Positions 1-8,633 of a stretch of DNA of 64,000 bases are shown here, piece after piece. This stretch comes from Clostridia bacterium (GTDB lineage: Bacteria; Bacillota; Clostridia; Lachnospirales; Lachnospiraceae), in the NCBI GenBank assembly GCA_910574475.1, contig CAJTAT010000002.1, forward strand, positions 431,120 through 495,119. Direction: 5' to 3'. The first letter of the stretch is position 1, and each line of letters opens with the position of its first letter. The notes below the pieces were generated by a model. That model saw only the letters and a program-made list of their open reading frames with translations, had not been told where the DNA came from and searched no databases. Both the position numbers and the translations under genes were made by a program.

Positions 1-1013
1 GAAATAGAGTTAAACATATCTTCCGCGCTTAATCCCGCCTGTGAATACTGGTTGCTGTACTCGTTTATGACGTCCAGTAAATCCCCGTTTTTATTCAGTC
101 CATTTTGTGCGCCCTGCGCTATTAGGTTATATGCTTCATCAGAAGACAGCCCAAACTTTTGCATTAACTGGGTTGCTGCTCTTGTACTTTCGGCTACGTC
201 AAAATCGAACGTATCACGCAAAGTTAGGGCGTTGGTTGTCATTTTCTCCAACTCCCCGGCGCCTAAATCCCCGGCCTGCTGCCGTACTTCTGTCATTGCC
301 GCCGCTATATCTTCAAACCCTTCCCCGTAATTGCCGTTATAGATATTTTCCATAACTTGCTTATATTTTCCGGCGTCTTCTGTAGCCGTATTTGTGGCGG
401 CGCAAAAGTTATTTAACGCGCCTTTCGCTTCGTCTGCCTGGCTTACCGTATAACCCAGCCCCGCCACTACCGCCGCGCCGATTGCAGCGGAAGCCTTTCC
501 CAGCGCCGCCACGCCCTTAGACATGGCGCCGCCCAAACCGTTAAGAATACCGCTTAAACCGGAAAACTTTCCGCCCGCCTCTTCTGCCTGCTGCCCGCTG
601 TCCTCTATTTCTTCCCCCATTTCGTCGGCGGCCTGCTCTGCCTTCTCCAATTCGTCCGCCGTCTTTTTTAATTCCTGTTCCGTTTTTACAAGTGCTGCTT
701 TCTGATAATTTAATTGTGCTTCCAGCTTCTTGCTTTCCTCGCTGTTTTCCCCCGTTGCCTGCCTGCACTTGTCTAACGCCTCTTCCGTCGCCTTTACCTT
801 TTTGGCCTGTTCGTCGTATGTCTTCTGTAATACTGTCTGTTTTGCTTTTAACGCTTCCGCGCTGCTTGCATTGTCCCTATATTCAGCCGTAACAAGTTTC
901 ATTTCAGAATTAAGCACCTTTAGGGTGCTATTGATTTCCTTGCAGGCCGCTTTATACTGCGCTTCCCCGTCAAAACTCAAACGGGTTTTTATATTATCTG
1001 TCTTATCTGCCAA
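1..1013 (-). CDS. Phage tail tape measure protein, N-terminal part (cut by window edge)
   Basis: The frame stays open from about 1013 to base 1 on the minus strand, so the 3' end lies outside the window. The visible 337 or so residues begin MADKTDNIKTRLSF. A long charged coiled-coil stretch (roughly residues 20-150, rich in Glu, Lys and Ala) follows, then a Gly/Ala-rich segment (GKASAAIGAAVVAGLGY), then a helical region. This is the usual N-terminal layout of siphophage tape measure proteins, which set tail length and end up in the tail lumen. The start is probably a TTG at 1011-1013, nine bases after a GGGGG ribosome site. A second TTG at 1017-1019 is possible. The location right after the tail assembly chaperones is the classical one. 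Confidence 0.8.
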   Translation of the reverse strand, partial: MADKTDNIKTRLSFDGEAQYKAACKEINSTLKVLNSEMKLVTAEYRDNASSAEALKAKQTVLQKTYDEQAKKVKATEEALDKCRQATGENSEESKKLEAQLNYQKAALVKTEQELKKTADELEKAEQAADEMGEEIEDSGQQAEEAGGKFSGLSGILNGLGGAMSKGVAALGKASAAIGAAVVAGLGYTVSQADEAKGALNNFCAATNTATEDAGKYKQVMENIYNGNYGEGFEDIAAAMTEVRQQAGDLGAGELEKMTTNALTLRDTFDFDVAESTRAATQLMQKFGLSSDEAYNLIAQGAQNGLNKNGDLLDVINEYSNQYSQAGLSAEDMFNSI

Positions 1014-1015
1014 AA

Positions 1016-1192
1016 TCAAAAACCCCCTAACGCTATGTCTATATCATCCATTTCCACCTGTTCCCGCCCCGGTTTCCTTGTTTCCTGTTTAAATTTCTGC
1101 GGGTTATATTCCTTGTGGTATCTGAATAGCTTTACAATCTGATAAGGCGTCTTTCGCCAGGCTGCTGCCTCTTCATACCGTAGGAATACCAT
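1016..1192 (-). CDS. Tail assembly chaperone, frameshift-extended part (GT-like)
   Basis: A short frame of 58 residues (MVFLRYEEAAAWRKTPYQI...) lies between the first chaperone and the tape measure gene. Its reading frame is -1 relative to the upstream chaperone and is open back past that gene's stop codon. The first ATG has no convincing ribosome site. The segment contains the W-R-x-T-P-x-Q pattern often found in the C-terminal part of siphophage tail chaperones. I therefore read it as the T part of a G/GT pair made by -1 frameshifting, as in lambda. The fusion protein is thought to load tail subunits on the tape measure. It could also be translated weakly on its own from the ATG. Confidence 0.65.
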   Translation of the reverse strand: MVFLRYEEAAAWRKTPYQIVKLFRYHKEYNPQKFKQETRKPGREQVEMDDIDIALGGF

Positions 1193-1206
1193 TGCTATAT
1201 AAAGAA

Positions 1207-1240
1207 GGCGCGCGGTATCTAGCTTTCCCGCGCGCCCTTT
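1207..1240 (-). promoter_or_regulatory. Programmed -1 ribosomal frameshift site in tail chaperone gene
   Basis: Read on the minus strand, the heptamer A AAG GGC (1240 to 1234) has the X XXY YYZ form and is in phase with the upstream gene. A GC-only stem begins at its last three bases: nine bases at 1228-1236 pair perfectly with 1207-1215 around a 12-base loop that contains the zero-frame TAG (1219-1221). The -1 frame is open from just before the heptamer through to 1016. This combination is what tail chaperone frameshift sites show. The spacer between heptamer and stem is shorter than usual, so the stem may be partly opened in the ribosome. Confidence 0.7.
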
Positions 1241-1620
1241 GCTTCCCCCTCTTTATCCGGTTCCTGTCCTTCGCCGTCTTCTGTTATGTCGCCGTCCCCG
1301 CTGGTACCCGTTGCGAACGCCGCAAAAATACTGTTCTGAATGTCCTTCAGATTTCCGACGTTGATTAGGCGTCCTACCTGTGTTTCCGTCAGCAGTTTGG
1401 CGTCTTCGTCCTCTGATAAAAGCCCCTCGTTAATCAGAAGGGTTAAAAGCCATTTTGTTTGTTTAATCCAGTCCGGGTTACTATCGTTGAAAACCTCCGC
1501 CAGCTTGTCATACCCGCCGAATCTGTCTTGTATTTCATCCAGGGCATTGAGAGAAAAAAGCAAGCTGTATTCCTTGCCGTTCAGTGTCACCGGATACCCG
1601 CCGTTTTTTAATGCGCTCAT
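1219..1620 (-). CDS. Tail assembly chaperone (G-like)
   Basis: 133 residues starting MSALKNGGYPVTLNGKEY, followed by a helical region and an acidic, Gly-rich C-terminal tail of about 35 residues. Position (after the major tail protein, before the tape measure) and size match phage tail assembly chaperones of the Gp13/G type found in Gram-positive siphophages. The acidic tail runs into the frameshift signal at 1234-1240. A minority of product should therefore continue into the downstream frame to give a protein of about 190 residues. The function follows from order and frameshift architecture more than from sequence similarity. Confidence 0.75.
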   Translation of the reverse strand: MSALKNGGYPVTLNGKEYSLLFSLNALDEIQDRFGGYDKLAEVFNDSNPDWIKQTKWLLTLLINEGLLSEDEDAKLLTETQVGRLINVGNLKDIQNSIFAAFATGTSGDGDITEDGEGQEPDKEGEAKGARES

Positions 1621-1665
1621 AATATCAATTAAGGCGCGGTCATGTGCCGCGCCTCTCTCCTTCCC

Positions 1666-2250
1666 TTATTCTGTTGTTGTCCCTTCTGCTTCCGTTTCCC
1701 CGGCTTCTGCAGGCTCTACCACCTGGTCGAACCATGTTTTCGCTGCCGCTTCGTCTTCTCTTCCTGTAAAGTCCGCTTTCCATCTTCCGTCTTTCTTCCT
1801 GGTGGAAAATTCCGCTTCAATCTCCGGCGTATTAAACTTAATGCTTTCGCCTTTTGTTTCGTACTTTTCGGAAGGCAGCTTGCATTTTCCTTTCAGCAGC
1901 CATACATACCGGAACCGCCCGCCCGTTTTCTGTGCGCGGAACCCAACCGCGATAAAGGGCGGTTCGTCATTCTTCCCAGCCCATACCACTTTATTTTTAT
2001 CTACGGTCTGCCCCAAAATTTCGGCGGTCGTTTCCGGCGTAAGGTCTTTAATACCCATTTTCAGCGTTGCGTTTGCAAATTCCGTTACGCTTTCGCTTAA
2101 AGTATCATCCGCATAGAGGGAACCGTCTGCCGTCTTTACAGACAGGTCGGCGGTCATTACTTCCGCCATTCTTTTGGGCGTCCCGTAGGTTTCCGCCCCG
2201 TCCGTTTCCGTACATACTGCATAGTATAAATCCCTTAATCCTATAGTCAT
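1666..2250 (-). CDS. Major tail protein (phi13 family)
   Basis: 194 residues. The start MTIGLRDLYYAVCTETDGAE and the internal segments YGTPKRMAEVMTADLS and ETTAEILGQTVDKN are typical of the phi13 family of siphophage major tail proteins. These polymerise into the tail tube around the tape measure. The last 20 residues are acidic and Thr-rich. The gene sits six bases downstream of the tail terminator-like gene and about 45 bases upstream of the tail chaperone. This is the standard tail module order. Confidence 0.85.
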   Translation of the reverse strand: MTIGLRDLYYAVCTETDGAETYGTPKRMAEVMTADLSVKTADGSLYADDTLSESVTEFANATLKMGIKDLTPETTAEILGQTVDKNKVVWAGKNDEPPFIAVGFRAQKTGGRFRYVWLLKGKCKLPSEKYETKGESIKFNTPEIEAEFSTRKKDGRWKADFTGREDEAAAKTWFDQVVEPAEAGETEAEGTTTE

Positions 2251-2256
2251 TCTTTA

Positions 2257-2583
2257 TCACTCCTTCAAAAATTCAATATCAATAGGTACCAGCCAGTACC
2301 CTGTATCTGTTTCGTAGCTTTCTGCGCCCACTCCATTGATATAGGCGCCTGCTGCCTTCAACGCTTCTACGGCAGCTTTTAGCTGCTCTTCAAAATCGCC
2401 CTTGTAAAAGAGTGTAACCCGCCATAGTTCCCGGCCTACTGCTTCCTTATCATCCGCCGACGCTGCCGTATCGCGCGTAATCAGCAAAAAGGTATAATAA
2501 GCCTTCGGCTTCTGTTTCCCGGTATATACACCCCTTTGGGCTGGTATCCCTGTGCTTTCTAAAACCTTTTTTAAGCTACCCAT
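2257..2583 (-). CDS. Tail terminator / head-tail joining protein
   Basis: 108 residues (MGSLKKVLESTGIPAQRGVY...). It has the short alpha/beta composition of the minor capsid or tail terminator proteins that precede the major tail protein in HK97-like phages, including the late ...TGYWLVPIDIEFL strand. It overlaps the gp10-like gene upstream by eight bases, which suggests translational coupling. The call depends mainly on position between gp10 and the major tail protein. Sequence recognition alone would be weak. Confidence 0.65.
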   Translation of the reverse strand: MGSLKKVLESTGIPAQRGVYTGKQKPKAYYTFLLITRDTAASADDKEAVGRELWRVTLFYKGDFEEQLKAAVEALKAAGAYINGVGAESYETDTGYWLVPIDIEFLKE

Positions 2584-3007
2584 TTGTCATACGCTCCCAT
2601 ACTTCCCGTTCCGCAGCGCTTACCTTTTCCCTGGCCTTCTCGTTTGCAGACGTCTGGTATGGCCTTGCCGCCTGGCTGCTGGTTCCATATTCTGCTACAA
2701 AACCAATCGTAGCATAGCGCACATTGCTTTTATCTCCTTTTCGGTCGTTTCCGTGTTTCGCCCTTCCCTGGGGGAATATGTCTATATGTTTTTCTGTTTC
2801 ATCCCCCTTTACAGGCGTGGCCTTTATGGAATTGATAAAGCCGCCCGTTTCATTCAGCCCCATGGCCGCCGCCTCTGCCTTCTGTGCCTGTACCAGCACT
2901 TCGGCTCCTGCTTTCAGCATTTCCGGCACCGCCTGTACGGTTGCCTGTTCCCGCCTCTCAAACGCCTGTATTACATCTTCCAGGCCTACCGTGTTAAACT
3001 CCGCCAC
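2576..3007 (-). CDS. HK97 gp10-type tail component
   Basis: 143 residues. It has a helical N-terminus (GLEDVIQAFERREQ), then a central basic stretch and the motif GFVAEYGTSSQAARPYQ near residue 100. The AEYGTS...ARP(F/Y) pattern is the hallmark of the HK97 gp10 family of neck and tail completion proteins. It lies between the head-closure gene and the tail terminator gene, as in other siphophages. Confidence 0.85.
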   Translation of the reverse strand: MAEFNTVGLEDVIQAFERREQATVQAVPEMLKAGAEVLVQAQKAEAAAMGLNETGGFINSIKATPVKGDETEKHIDIFPQGRAKHGNDRKGDKSNVRYATIGFVAEYGTSSQAARPYQTSANEKAREKVSAAEREVWERMTNG

Positions 3008-3009
3008 AC

Positions 3010-3345
3010 CTACGCCCCCTTGTCTTTGTTGCGTATGTCGGTTAATGACAGTTCTACGGTATCTTCGTCCCCTTCCGGTTCATACGTTTTCAGAACATAA
3101 TAGCGCTTCCCTTCCAGTTCTACGGTGTCTTCCCCTTCGTAATCGGCCTTGTGTACGTCGCACTTCTTTTCTACCACTTTCCCCGTCTGCTGGCTCTTGA
3201 AATACTCATTGTACCCGGTCGTTTTTACATTACAGAAAACTACCCGCTTTTCCTCTGCCTCTTCGTTCGGAAAACCGTTGTCGTTTACCCGCTCTTCGCC
3301 TTCTTTCAGACTAATAAGCGTTATTTCATCCGCCCATGCTGCCAT
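3010..3345 (-). CDS. Head closure / head-tail adaptor protein
   Basis: 111 residues from the ATG at 3345 (MAAWADEITLISLKE), which is preceded by an AGGGGGCGG ribosome site. A longer upstream frame exists but would overlap most of the neighbouring gene and has no such site. The protein is rich in charged beta strands, with segments VVFCNVKTTGYNEYFK and YYVLKTYEPEG. This resembles phage head-tail adaptors of the SPP1 gp16 / HK97 gp7 type, which close the neck after packaging. It overlaps the connector gene by 20 bases. Confidence 0.7.
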   Translation of the reverse strand: MAAWADEITLISLKEGEERVNDNGFPNEEAEEKRVVFCNVKTTGYNEYFKSQQTGKVVEKKCDVHKADYEGEDTVELEGKRYYVLKTYEPEGDEDTVELSLTDIRNKDKGA

Positions 3346-3670
3346 TTTCCGCCCCCTCTGTTTCCGTTCCGGTGTCCGTTTCGGATACCGTGTTATACTC
3401 GCTCGACATTGATAAGTGTACTTTAAGGCTTTCATAGGAATTATGGAATTTATCAGCATTTCCATTAAACCCAAATTCCGCCTTAACATACAGCGTAATT
3501 GCTCTTACTATCAGCGCGTCCGTTTCATTTAAGCGTTTTACACCCACGTCCTGCAGGTCTTTCTTGCAAGCCGCTATACAGTCGTTTATTTCTTCTGTAA
3601 TCCGGTCGCTGGTGCTGCTTATACGCAGCGCTGCCCGCATTTTCTCCGTTAAGGTCGTTTCCGCTGCCAT
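3326..3670 (-). CDS. Head-tail connector (gp6/gp15-like)
   Basis: About 114 residues from the ATG at 3670 (MAAETTLTEKMRAAL), eight bases after GAAAGAAGG. A GTG nine bases upstream is an alternative. The all-helical first 80 residues (DRITEEINDCIAACKKDLQDVGV, DALIVRAITLYVKAEFG) match the gp6-type connector family that forms a ring below the portal. The C-terminus is acidic and Thr/Gly-rich. It sits directly downstream of the major capsid gene. Confidence 0.75.
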   Translation of the reverse strand: MAAETTLTEKMRAALRISSTSDRITEEINDCIAACKKDLQDVGVKRLNETDALIVRAITLYVKAEFGFNGNADKFHNSYESLKVHLSMSSEYNTVSETDTGTETEGAENGSMGG

Positions 3671-3730
3671 GCCTTGCACCTTCTTTCCGTCAAAAAAGCC
3701 GGGGTACCTACGCCCCCGGCTCCGCCTTTA

Positions 3731-4978
3731 TCACGCTGCTTTCTTTTTCAGCGTTACCAGGCTGTTTTTATCCGCTACCTTGCCGTCTGCCAGCATGATA
3801 CCCTTTGTTACCTGGTCGTCTGTGTCGTTATCCTCGTATTTCTTTACGCCCATGGCGTAATTGGTGTTCAATACATAATCCTTGAGCCGGAAGACAAACG
3901 CCACCACGTCACCCGCTGCCGCTGCCGCAAAACTGCCGATATAGTCGCAACATTCCACCGGACGCCCCAGCAATGTGCGCTCCGGCTTTCCGCCGATACC
4001 ATAGTTTACCCGCGCAATCGGCTGGCCGTTGGCGTCAGTCATTCCGATAAAGCCCATAAACGTGGCTTTGCTCATGCACCATTCGGCGCCATTCTCATAC
4101 GCCTGGGGTAACGCAGCTTCCACCGCGATAAGGTCAGCGTAGGAAAGTTCCGTAGCCGATTTCGTGGTAATTGCCTGGTCTTTCGCGGGCGTTTCTTTGA
4201 TAATGCCGGAAGGCTGGCCGGAACCCGTACCGGAAATAATGGACTGTTCCAGCGCTTTAGTCATTGCTTCCACAATATTGTTGATAAGCAGACTTTCAAA
4301 TGCGGACATAGCCATAGTATCCACTTCCAGGGATACCGCCACGGCGCAGCGTAATTTATGATACGCGAACGTAATCATGCCTTCTTTGGAAATACCATGC
4401 TTCTGCTTGTCGCTGCCCTTTCCTTCATTTACCCAGGTGGCTACGGGTTTTACGGTAGATACCGGGATAGCCACGCCGCCCTTGTAGGCCGTCCGCGTCA
4501 CCTTTGCCAAAATCATGCCTGTGCTTTCCATTTTCTGCACAATCTGGTTAAGTACCGTAGTTGGGATTACGGCGCCTACGTCCGTGGTCGTGCTTACTGC
4601 GTCCGCGCGATATTCTACCGGAATCTTCGTACCGCGTAACACATAATTCATAAATGCCTTACGGTACTTCACTGTCCCGTATCTGTCTTCCGCCTCTGCC
4701 TCGGTTCCGCCTGCTGCCGGGAAGCTACGCAGAACGACGGGCGCCGCTTCGGGCGTTCCATCCGCTCCCGGTACGGGCTGGCCTGCTGCTACTGCTGCCA
4801 AAATACGGTTACGCTGTTCCTGGGTATTTGCAGCGGCCAGCAGTTTCCCGCGCTCTTCCACCAACTGCGTAACTTCGTTTTCCAGGGCGGTCAATTCTTC
4901 GGCGGTCATGTTTGCGCCCCTGGTGTTAATCTCGTTTCTAATCTGCGCTAACCTTGCTTCGATTTCCTGTAAATTCAT
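3731..4978 (-). CDS. HK97-fold major capsid protein
   Basis: 415 residues. The first 60 or so form a charged helical delta/scaffold region (MNLQEIEARLAQIRNEI...). A linker rich in Ala, Pro and Gly follows. The capsid domain begins near residue 105 (YRKAFMNYVLRG) with typical segments IPTTVLNQIVQKM, VATWVNEG and IISGTGSGQPSGI. The N-terminal helical domain is expected to be removed by the adjacent protease during prohead maturation. The size fits HK97-type capsid precursors. It follows the protease with a 25-base gap. Confidence 0.95.
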   Translation of the reverse strand: MNLQEIEARLAQIRNEINTRGANMTAEELTALENEVTQLVEERGKLLAAANTQEQRNRILAAVAAGQPVPGADGTPEAAPVVLRSFPAAGGTEAEAEDRYGTVKYRKAFMNYVLRGTKIPVEYRADAVSTTTDVGAVIPTTVLNQIVQKMESTGMILAKVTRTAYKGGVAIPVSTVKPVATWVNEGKGSDKQKHGISKEGMITFAYHKLRCAVAVSLEVDTMAMSAFESLLINNIVEAMTKALEQSIISGTGSGQPSGIIKETPAKDQAITTKSATELSYADLIAVEAALPQAYENGAEWCMSKATFMGFIGMTDANGQPIARVNYGIGGKPERTLLGRPVECCDYIGSFAAAAAGDVVAFVFRLKDYVLNTNYAMGVKKYEDNDTDDQVTKGIMLADGKVADKNSLVTLKKKAA

Positions 4979-5003
4979 TCCTTTTTACCTCTTCTTTCTG
5001 CCT

Positions 5004-5612
5004 TTAAAGCATTGTTCTGATTTTTAATAACTGTGCCTGGCGCTGTAGGCGCTCCGCCTTCATTTGCCCGTAACTCCGCGTAGCAAAATTCCGCGCGTTT
5101 ATTTCGGTATCCTCATTAGCTGGCCTGTCTACTGCGGATACGTCGAAAACCTTTTTAATCTCCTGTATGTTCCTGGTAATAATGCGCTGTTCCCGGTCTT
5201 CCGTAATGCTGTCACGCTTCACCGTGAACGCCCAGGACATTTTAGTAACCATCCCCGCCGCTATATCCTGGTATAGCTGCTTTGCCCCGTCTGTGCGCCC
5301 TAAATCAGCGCACATAAAAAGCCCGGTGTTATCGGGCTGTACGATAAGACTTTTATTTGACTGGCGGGCAAATACCCTCCCGGAATGGTTATATTGAAAA
5401 ATAACGTCTGATAGGTCGGCGCCATCTACGGCGTGGGCTTCTATCACTTCGTAATACTTCCATCCGTCTTCAAATTCAAAAAGCAAATACGGGCTATTGA
5501 ACGTAGTAGCGTAACCCTCTACGTAATAGTCCGTAGCTATGCGCTTCGCTGCGTCCGCTACAGACAGCGGCGCCGCCAGCGCTCTATATTCCCTTTCCTT
5601 CACAATAGGCAA
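5004..5612 (-). CDS. HK97 family prohead protease
   Basis: 202 residues. The serine protease signature is visible: a His in FQYNHSGRVFARQS near residue 95 and a Ser in the KMSWAFTVK segment about 50 residues later, with VFDVSAVDRPANEDTEI near the C-terminus. This family (U35/S78-like) cleaves scaffold regions inside the prohead. It lies between portal and major capsid genes, as expected, and is separated from the portal by only two bases. Confidence 0.93.
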   Translation of the reverse strand: MPIVKEREYRALAAPLSVADAAKRIATDYYVEGYATTFNSPYLLFEFEDGWKYYEVIEAHAVDGADLSDVIFQYNHSGRVFARQSNKSLIVQPDNTGLFMCADLGRTDGAKQLYQDIAAGMVTKMSWAFTVKRDSITEDREQRIITRNIQEIKKVFDVSAVDRPANEDTEINARNFATRSYGQMKAERLQRQAQLLKIRTML

Positions 5613-5614
5613 TT

Positions 5615-6973
5615 TTATACACCCTCTTTCTGGCCTTCTGTGCCGTTTGTAGCCCTGTTTCCACCTTTACCGTCTATTTCCCCGCCCTCACCATTTCCGG
5701 CGCCTTCCTGGCCTTCCTGGGCGCCCTGGGCGGGTGTTTCTGCCGCCGTCGGCTGTACGGTAACAGGCGGCTGCTTATTATTTTTATCCAGTTCGCTAAC
5801 CTCTGTATATTCCTTTCGGATATAATACTTTTCCCCGTCCTCTACGTGCGCCATGTTCCATATATCCATCACCCCGTTACGGTTCAAAAGTCCCCGGTCG
5901 AAAAGCTGGGTAGATACTTGCAGCTTCGTGGAATTGCTTGCATATTGCAGACGGTTAGCCGTCCACGTAAGCATATTCCCTACAGATAGTTCCCGCTGCG
6001 TAAAAAGCATATTTGACGTTACTAAAGATAGCTGTACCGCGAACGGCTCTATTTTCCCTTCGTAATAGGCGTTAAACGTGTTTTCGTCGTACTTATTCGT
6101 GACTATATCCATATTAGTGCCAAAATGGATAAATACATTTTCGTTAATCTGCTGCATTTGCAGCGCGTTTACAGTGTAAGGCTTGCTTTCTACCTGTTTT
6201 AGTTCCGTAAACTTGTTATCATAAATAATCATCCCGCTTTTGTTGTCTGCGCTTAGATTGTCTTCCGTGAACCGTTCCCGCTCCTTTTTTATATCTTCCG
6301 GCTTTAGCATATTTGCCACTTTTGCCAGGAAGCGTATATTTGCAGAATTTTTCACGGCGTTTATAATGCCTTCGTTTTGCGTATGTAACAGTTGCATGGT
6401 AGGCCGCAGCGTCTTGTTATCATCACCAAAAAGGTCATTGCTATACTGGTACTGCGTCATAATCCCCACCCGGTCAAATTCTATGGCCGCGTGTTCCCCG
6501 TTTTCAAAACTGTACCGCAGATATATAACGCCTGCTGCCTCTACAATCTCACAGCGCTGTGGTAACAGGGGATAAAGCCCCACCAGGCGCCCGTATCCGT
6601 CTTCCACCGGAATGATAAAGGCCGTATTATCCACTTCCAGGATAGTAGCCAGCCTGGAAAGAAACTTTGTTGTATCCATAAAATAGTTGGGCTTAAATTG
6701 TAACGTCTTCTCCAGGTATTTCTTTGCCGTTCCCGTAATCTCCGGCTTTAGCTTGCTACAATGGGAAGCAAACCGCTGTACTGCTGCCCTGGTTAAATCC
6801 ATTTCGTATAGTCCGCCTTCATAGGTCGTAAATACCGGGCTGTATCCATTCAGCATTTTAAAATAGGTGTCTATGGCTACCTGCTTTTTATTCTTGAAAA
6901 TATAATCTTTTAGGCTCGTTGTACTCACTCCCTTTCTATGCTGCGTTCTTAAGCAGTTCGCCCACCTCTTCAT
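5615..6973 (-). CDS. Phage portal protein
   Basis: 452 residues if the ATG at 6973 is used, which overlaps the terminase gene by 38 bases. A GTG at 6928 lies just after the terminase stop but only two bases after an AAAGGGA site, so the start is unsettled. The body contains the usual portal wing and stem segments (IVEAAGVIYLRYSFENGEHAAIEFDRVGIM, split here by a Tyr-rich stretch, and NENVFIHFGTN). The C-terminal 50 residues are a Gly/Pro/Gln-rich tail. The portal forms the dodecameric entry ring for DNA. Position between TerL and the protease supports the call. Confidence 0.9.
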   Translation of the reverse strand: MKRWANCLRTQHRKGVSTTSLKDYIFKNKKQVAIDTYFKMLNGYSPVFTTYEGGLYEMDLTRAAVQRFASHCSKLKPEITGTAKKYLEKTLQFKPNYFMDTTKFLSRLATILEVDNTAFIIPVEDGYGRLVGLYPLLPQRCEIVEAAGVIYLRYSFENGEHAAIEFDRVGIMTQYQYSNDLFGDDNKTLRPTMQLLHTQNEGIINAVKNSANIRFLAKVANMLKPEDIKKERERFTEDNLSADNKSGMIIYDNKFTELKQVESKPYTVNALQMQQINENVFIHFGTNMDIVTNKYDENTFNAYYEGKIEPFAVQLSLVTSNMLFTQRELSVGNMLTWTANRLQYASNSTKLQVSTQLFDRGLLNRNGVMDIWNMAHVEDGEKYYIRKEYTEVSELDKNNKQPPVTVQPTAAETPAQGAQEGQEGAGNGEGGEIDGKGGNRATNGTEGQKEGV

Positions 6974-8627
6974 AATATTTCTGTCTTACCGTCATAGCGT
7001 CTATTACCGCTACAAAACCGTCTATATGTGCGCGGCGCTCAATCTTTACAGGCCTAAATTTCCTTGTTTCCATATTCTGCTTAAGTGCCACATTGAGGAA
7101 ATGGCCTTTTAACAGATTGTTGCTGCATATCTTAAAATTACCGTCCTTTATGATACCTTCAAATTCCCGGATAACAGGGGTAAGGTTTTCCCCTTGAAAT
7201 ACATCATCCGTATGGAACCCGTAGCCGGATAATTCAGATATAAGGTACTGCGCGCTGTATCGGTCGTACCCTATTTTCAGTGTACGTATGCCGTATTCTT
7301 CCAGCAGCATAACGTACCAGTTATATACGTCGTGGTAGTCAACGTAATTTTCGCCGGATAGCGTTAATATGCCCTTCTTTACAAAAATATCATAGGCCAC
7401 CCCGTCTATAGCCGTAAGCGCTTCTATTCGCCCAGCAGGCATAAAGAATTGACAGAAAGTATATAATACCCCTTCCCGTTCTATCACCACGCAAGCCGCC
7501 GTTAAATCGGTCGTTTGTGACAAGTCCACGCCTCCAACTGCGTAACATTCCCGGAAGTCCTCTAATGTGTACGGCGTTTCCTTCCCATCTATGGTCTTTA
7601 CTGCGGTCGCCTTTTCCACTACCAGGCTTTCCAGCCATGCGGTCGCGCTGTTCTGCTTAATGTTGCAATACTTACACAAAAATTCCGCTTTTTTGCTTAA
7701 GCTGCCTTCTGCTACCGCTATTTCTTCCCGGAAAAACTCTTCTGATACGGATACGCCCATATTGGGATTGGCTTTTTTCAGTTCTTCCAGGTCGTTCCAC
7801 TTCTCTACATCATCAATCATATAGAGAAACGGCAGCAACCTTCTTTCCTTGCTGTTTCCTTTCAGTACAGACGTAGAACGCTTAAATAGTTCGTCGTATA
7901 TGCTATCGTTGATATATCCGGCGGTCGATATGGATAAAATCATAGGCTGGCGGCGGGCGCCTAACGCAGACTTCATTACTTCATATTGCTTTAATCCGCC
8001 GTCCCCGCTCCATGCTGCAATTTCATCACATACGACAAGCTGGGGGTTAAATCCGTCAGACTTTTTTGCATTAAAAGCAATCGGCTTTACAAAAGAGTTT
8101 GTAGCGTCTATATAAAGGTCGCTGCGCCTCTTCCTGGCCTCTGCCTTTAGTTCCGGTTCCTTGTCTACCATCTGTAAAAAGGCGTCGTAAACCTTTGCCG
8201 CCTGTTCCAGTTTTGGCGCCAGGCAGTATATTTCCTGGCCGTATTCCGGTTCTAAGAACGCCATATACGCGATAATGGCGGAAGCAAAAAGCGATTTTCC
8301 ATTTTTCCGGCCTATCACTATGAAAATTTCACGAAAAAAGCGTATATTATGTTCGTCAACTATTCCGAAAATGCAAGAAACTAATGCTTTTTGCCATAAT
8401 TCCAGGGTTAAATAATCGTTCCTTCCCTGGCTATGGTGGCAAAAATTTTCTATAAACTTAATAGCCTTATTGGCTTTTTTGGCATTAAAAAAATAGCTGC
8501 CCTTCTCCAATTCATTGACAACTATTTCATAAACTTTCTTTATCCATTCGCCTACTACAATCTCGCCGCTGTTAATCTTTGCGTAGTATTCGTAAATATA
8601 GTTACGGTATGCTTTTGCTGCTGCCAT
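6936..8627 (-). CDS. Terminase large subunit
   Basis: 563 residues. The ATPase has a Walker A-like IGRKNGKS near residue 105 and a Walker B LVVCDEIAAW near residue 205. A RNase H-type nuclease follows, with GGVDLSQTTDLTA near residue 370 and further acidic residues (IGYDRYSAQ and DAMTVRQ). This is the motor that cuts and packages phage DNA through the portal. Its architecture resembles HK97/phi105-type terminases that work with an HNH protein encoded nearby. It follows TerS by six bases. Confidence 0.95.
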   Translation of the reverse strand: MAAAKAYRNYIYEYYAKINSGEIVVGEWIKKVYEIVVNELEKGSYFFNAKKANKAIKFIENFCHHSQGRNDYLTLELWQKALVSCIFGIVDEHNIRFFREIFIVIGRKNGKSLFASAIIAYMAFLEPEYGQEIYCLAPKLEQAAKVYDAFLQMVDKEPELKAEARKRRSDLYIDATNSFVKPIAFNAKKSDGFNPQLVVCDEIAAWSGDGGLKQYEVMKSALGARRQPMILSISTAGYINDSIYDELFKRSTSVLKGNSKERRLLPFLYMIDDVEKWNDLEELKKANPNMGVSVSEEFFREEIAVAEGSLSKKAEFLCKYCNIKQNSATAWLESLVVEKATAVKTIDGKETPYTLEDFRECYAVGGVDLSQTTDLTAACVVIEREGVLYTFCQFFMPAGRIEALTAIDGVAYDIFVKKGILTLSGENYVDYHDVYNWYVMLLEEYGIRTLKIGYDRYSAQYLISELSGYGFHTDDVFQGENLTPVIREFEGIIKDGNFKICSNNLLKGHFLNVALKQNMETRKFRPVKIERRAHIDGFVAVIDAMTVRQKYYEEVGELLKNAA

Positions 8628-8633
8628 TTCCGG

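Noticed and set aside
541..768. A 75-codon minus-strand frame in the tape measure gene
   Set aside because: It overlaps the tape measure coding frame, whose long coiled-coil translation is far more protein-like.
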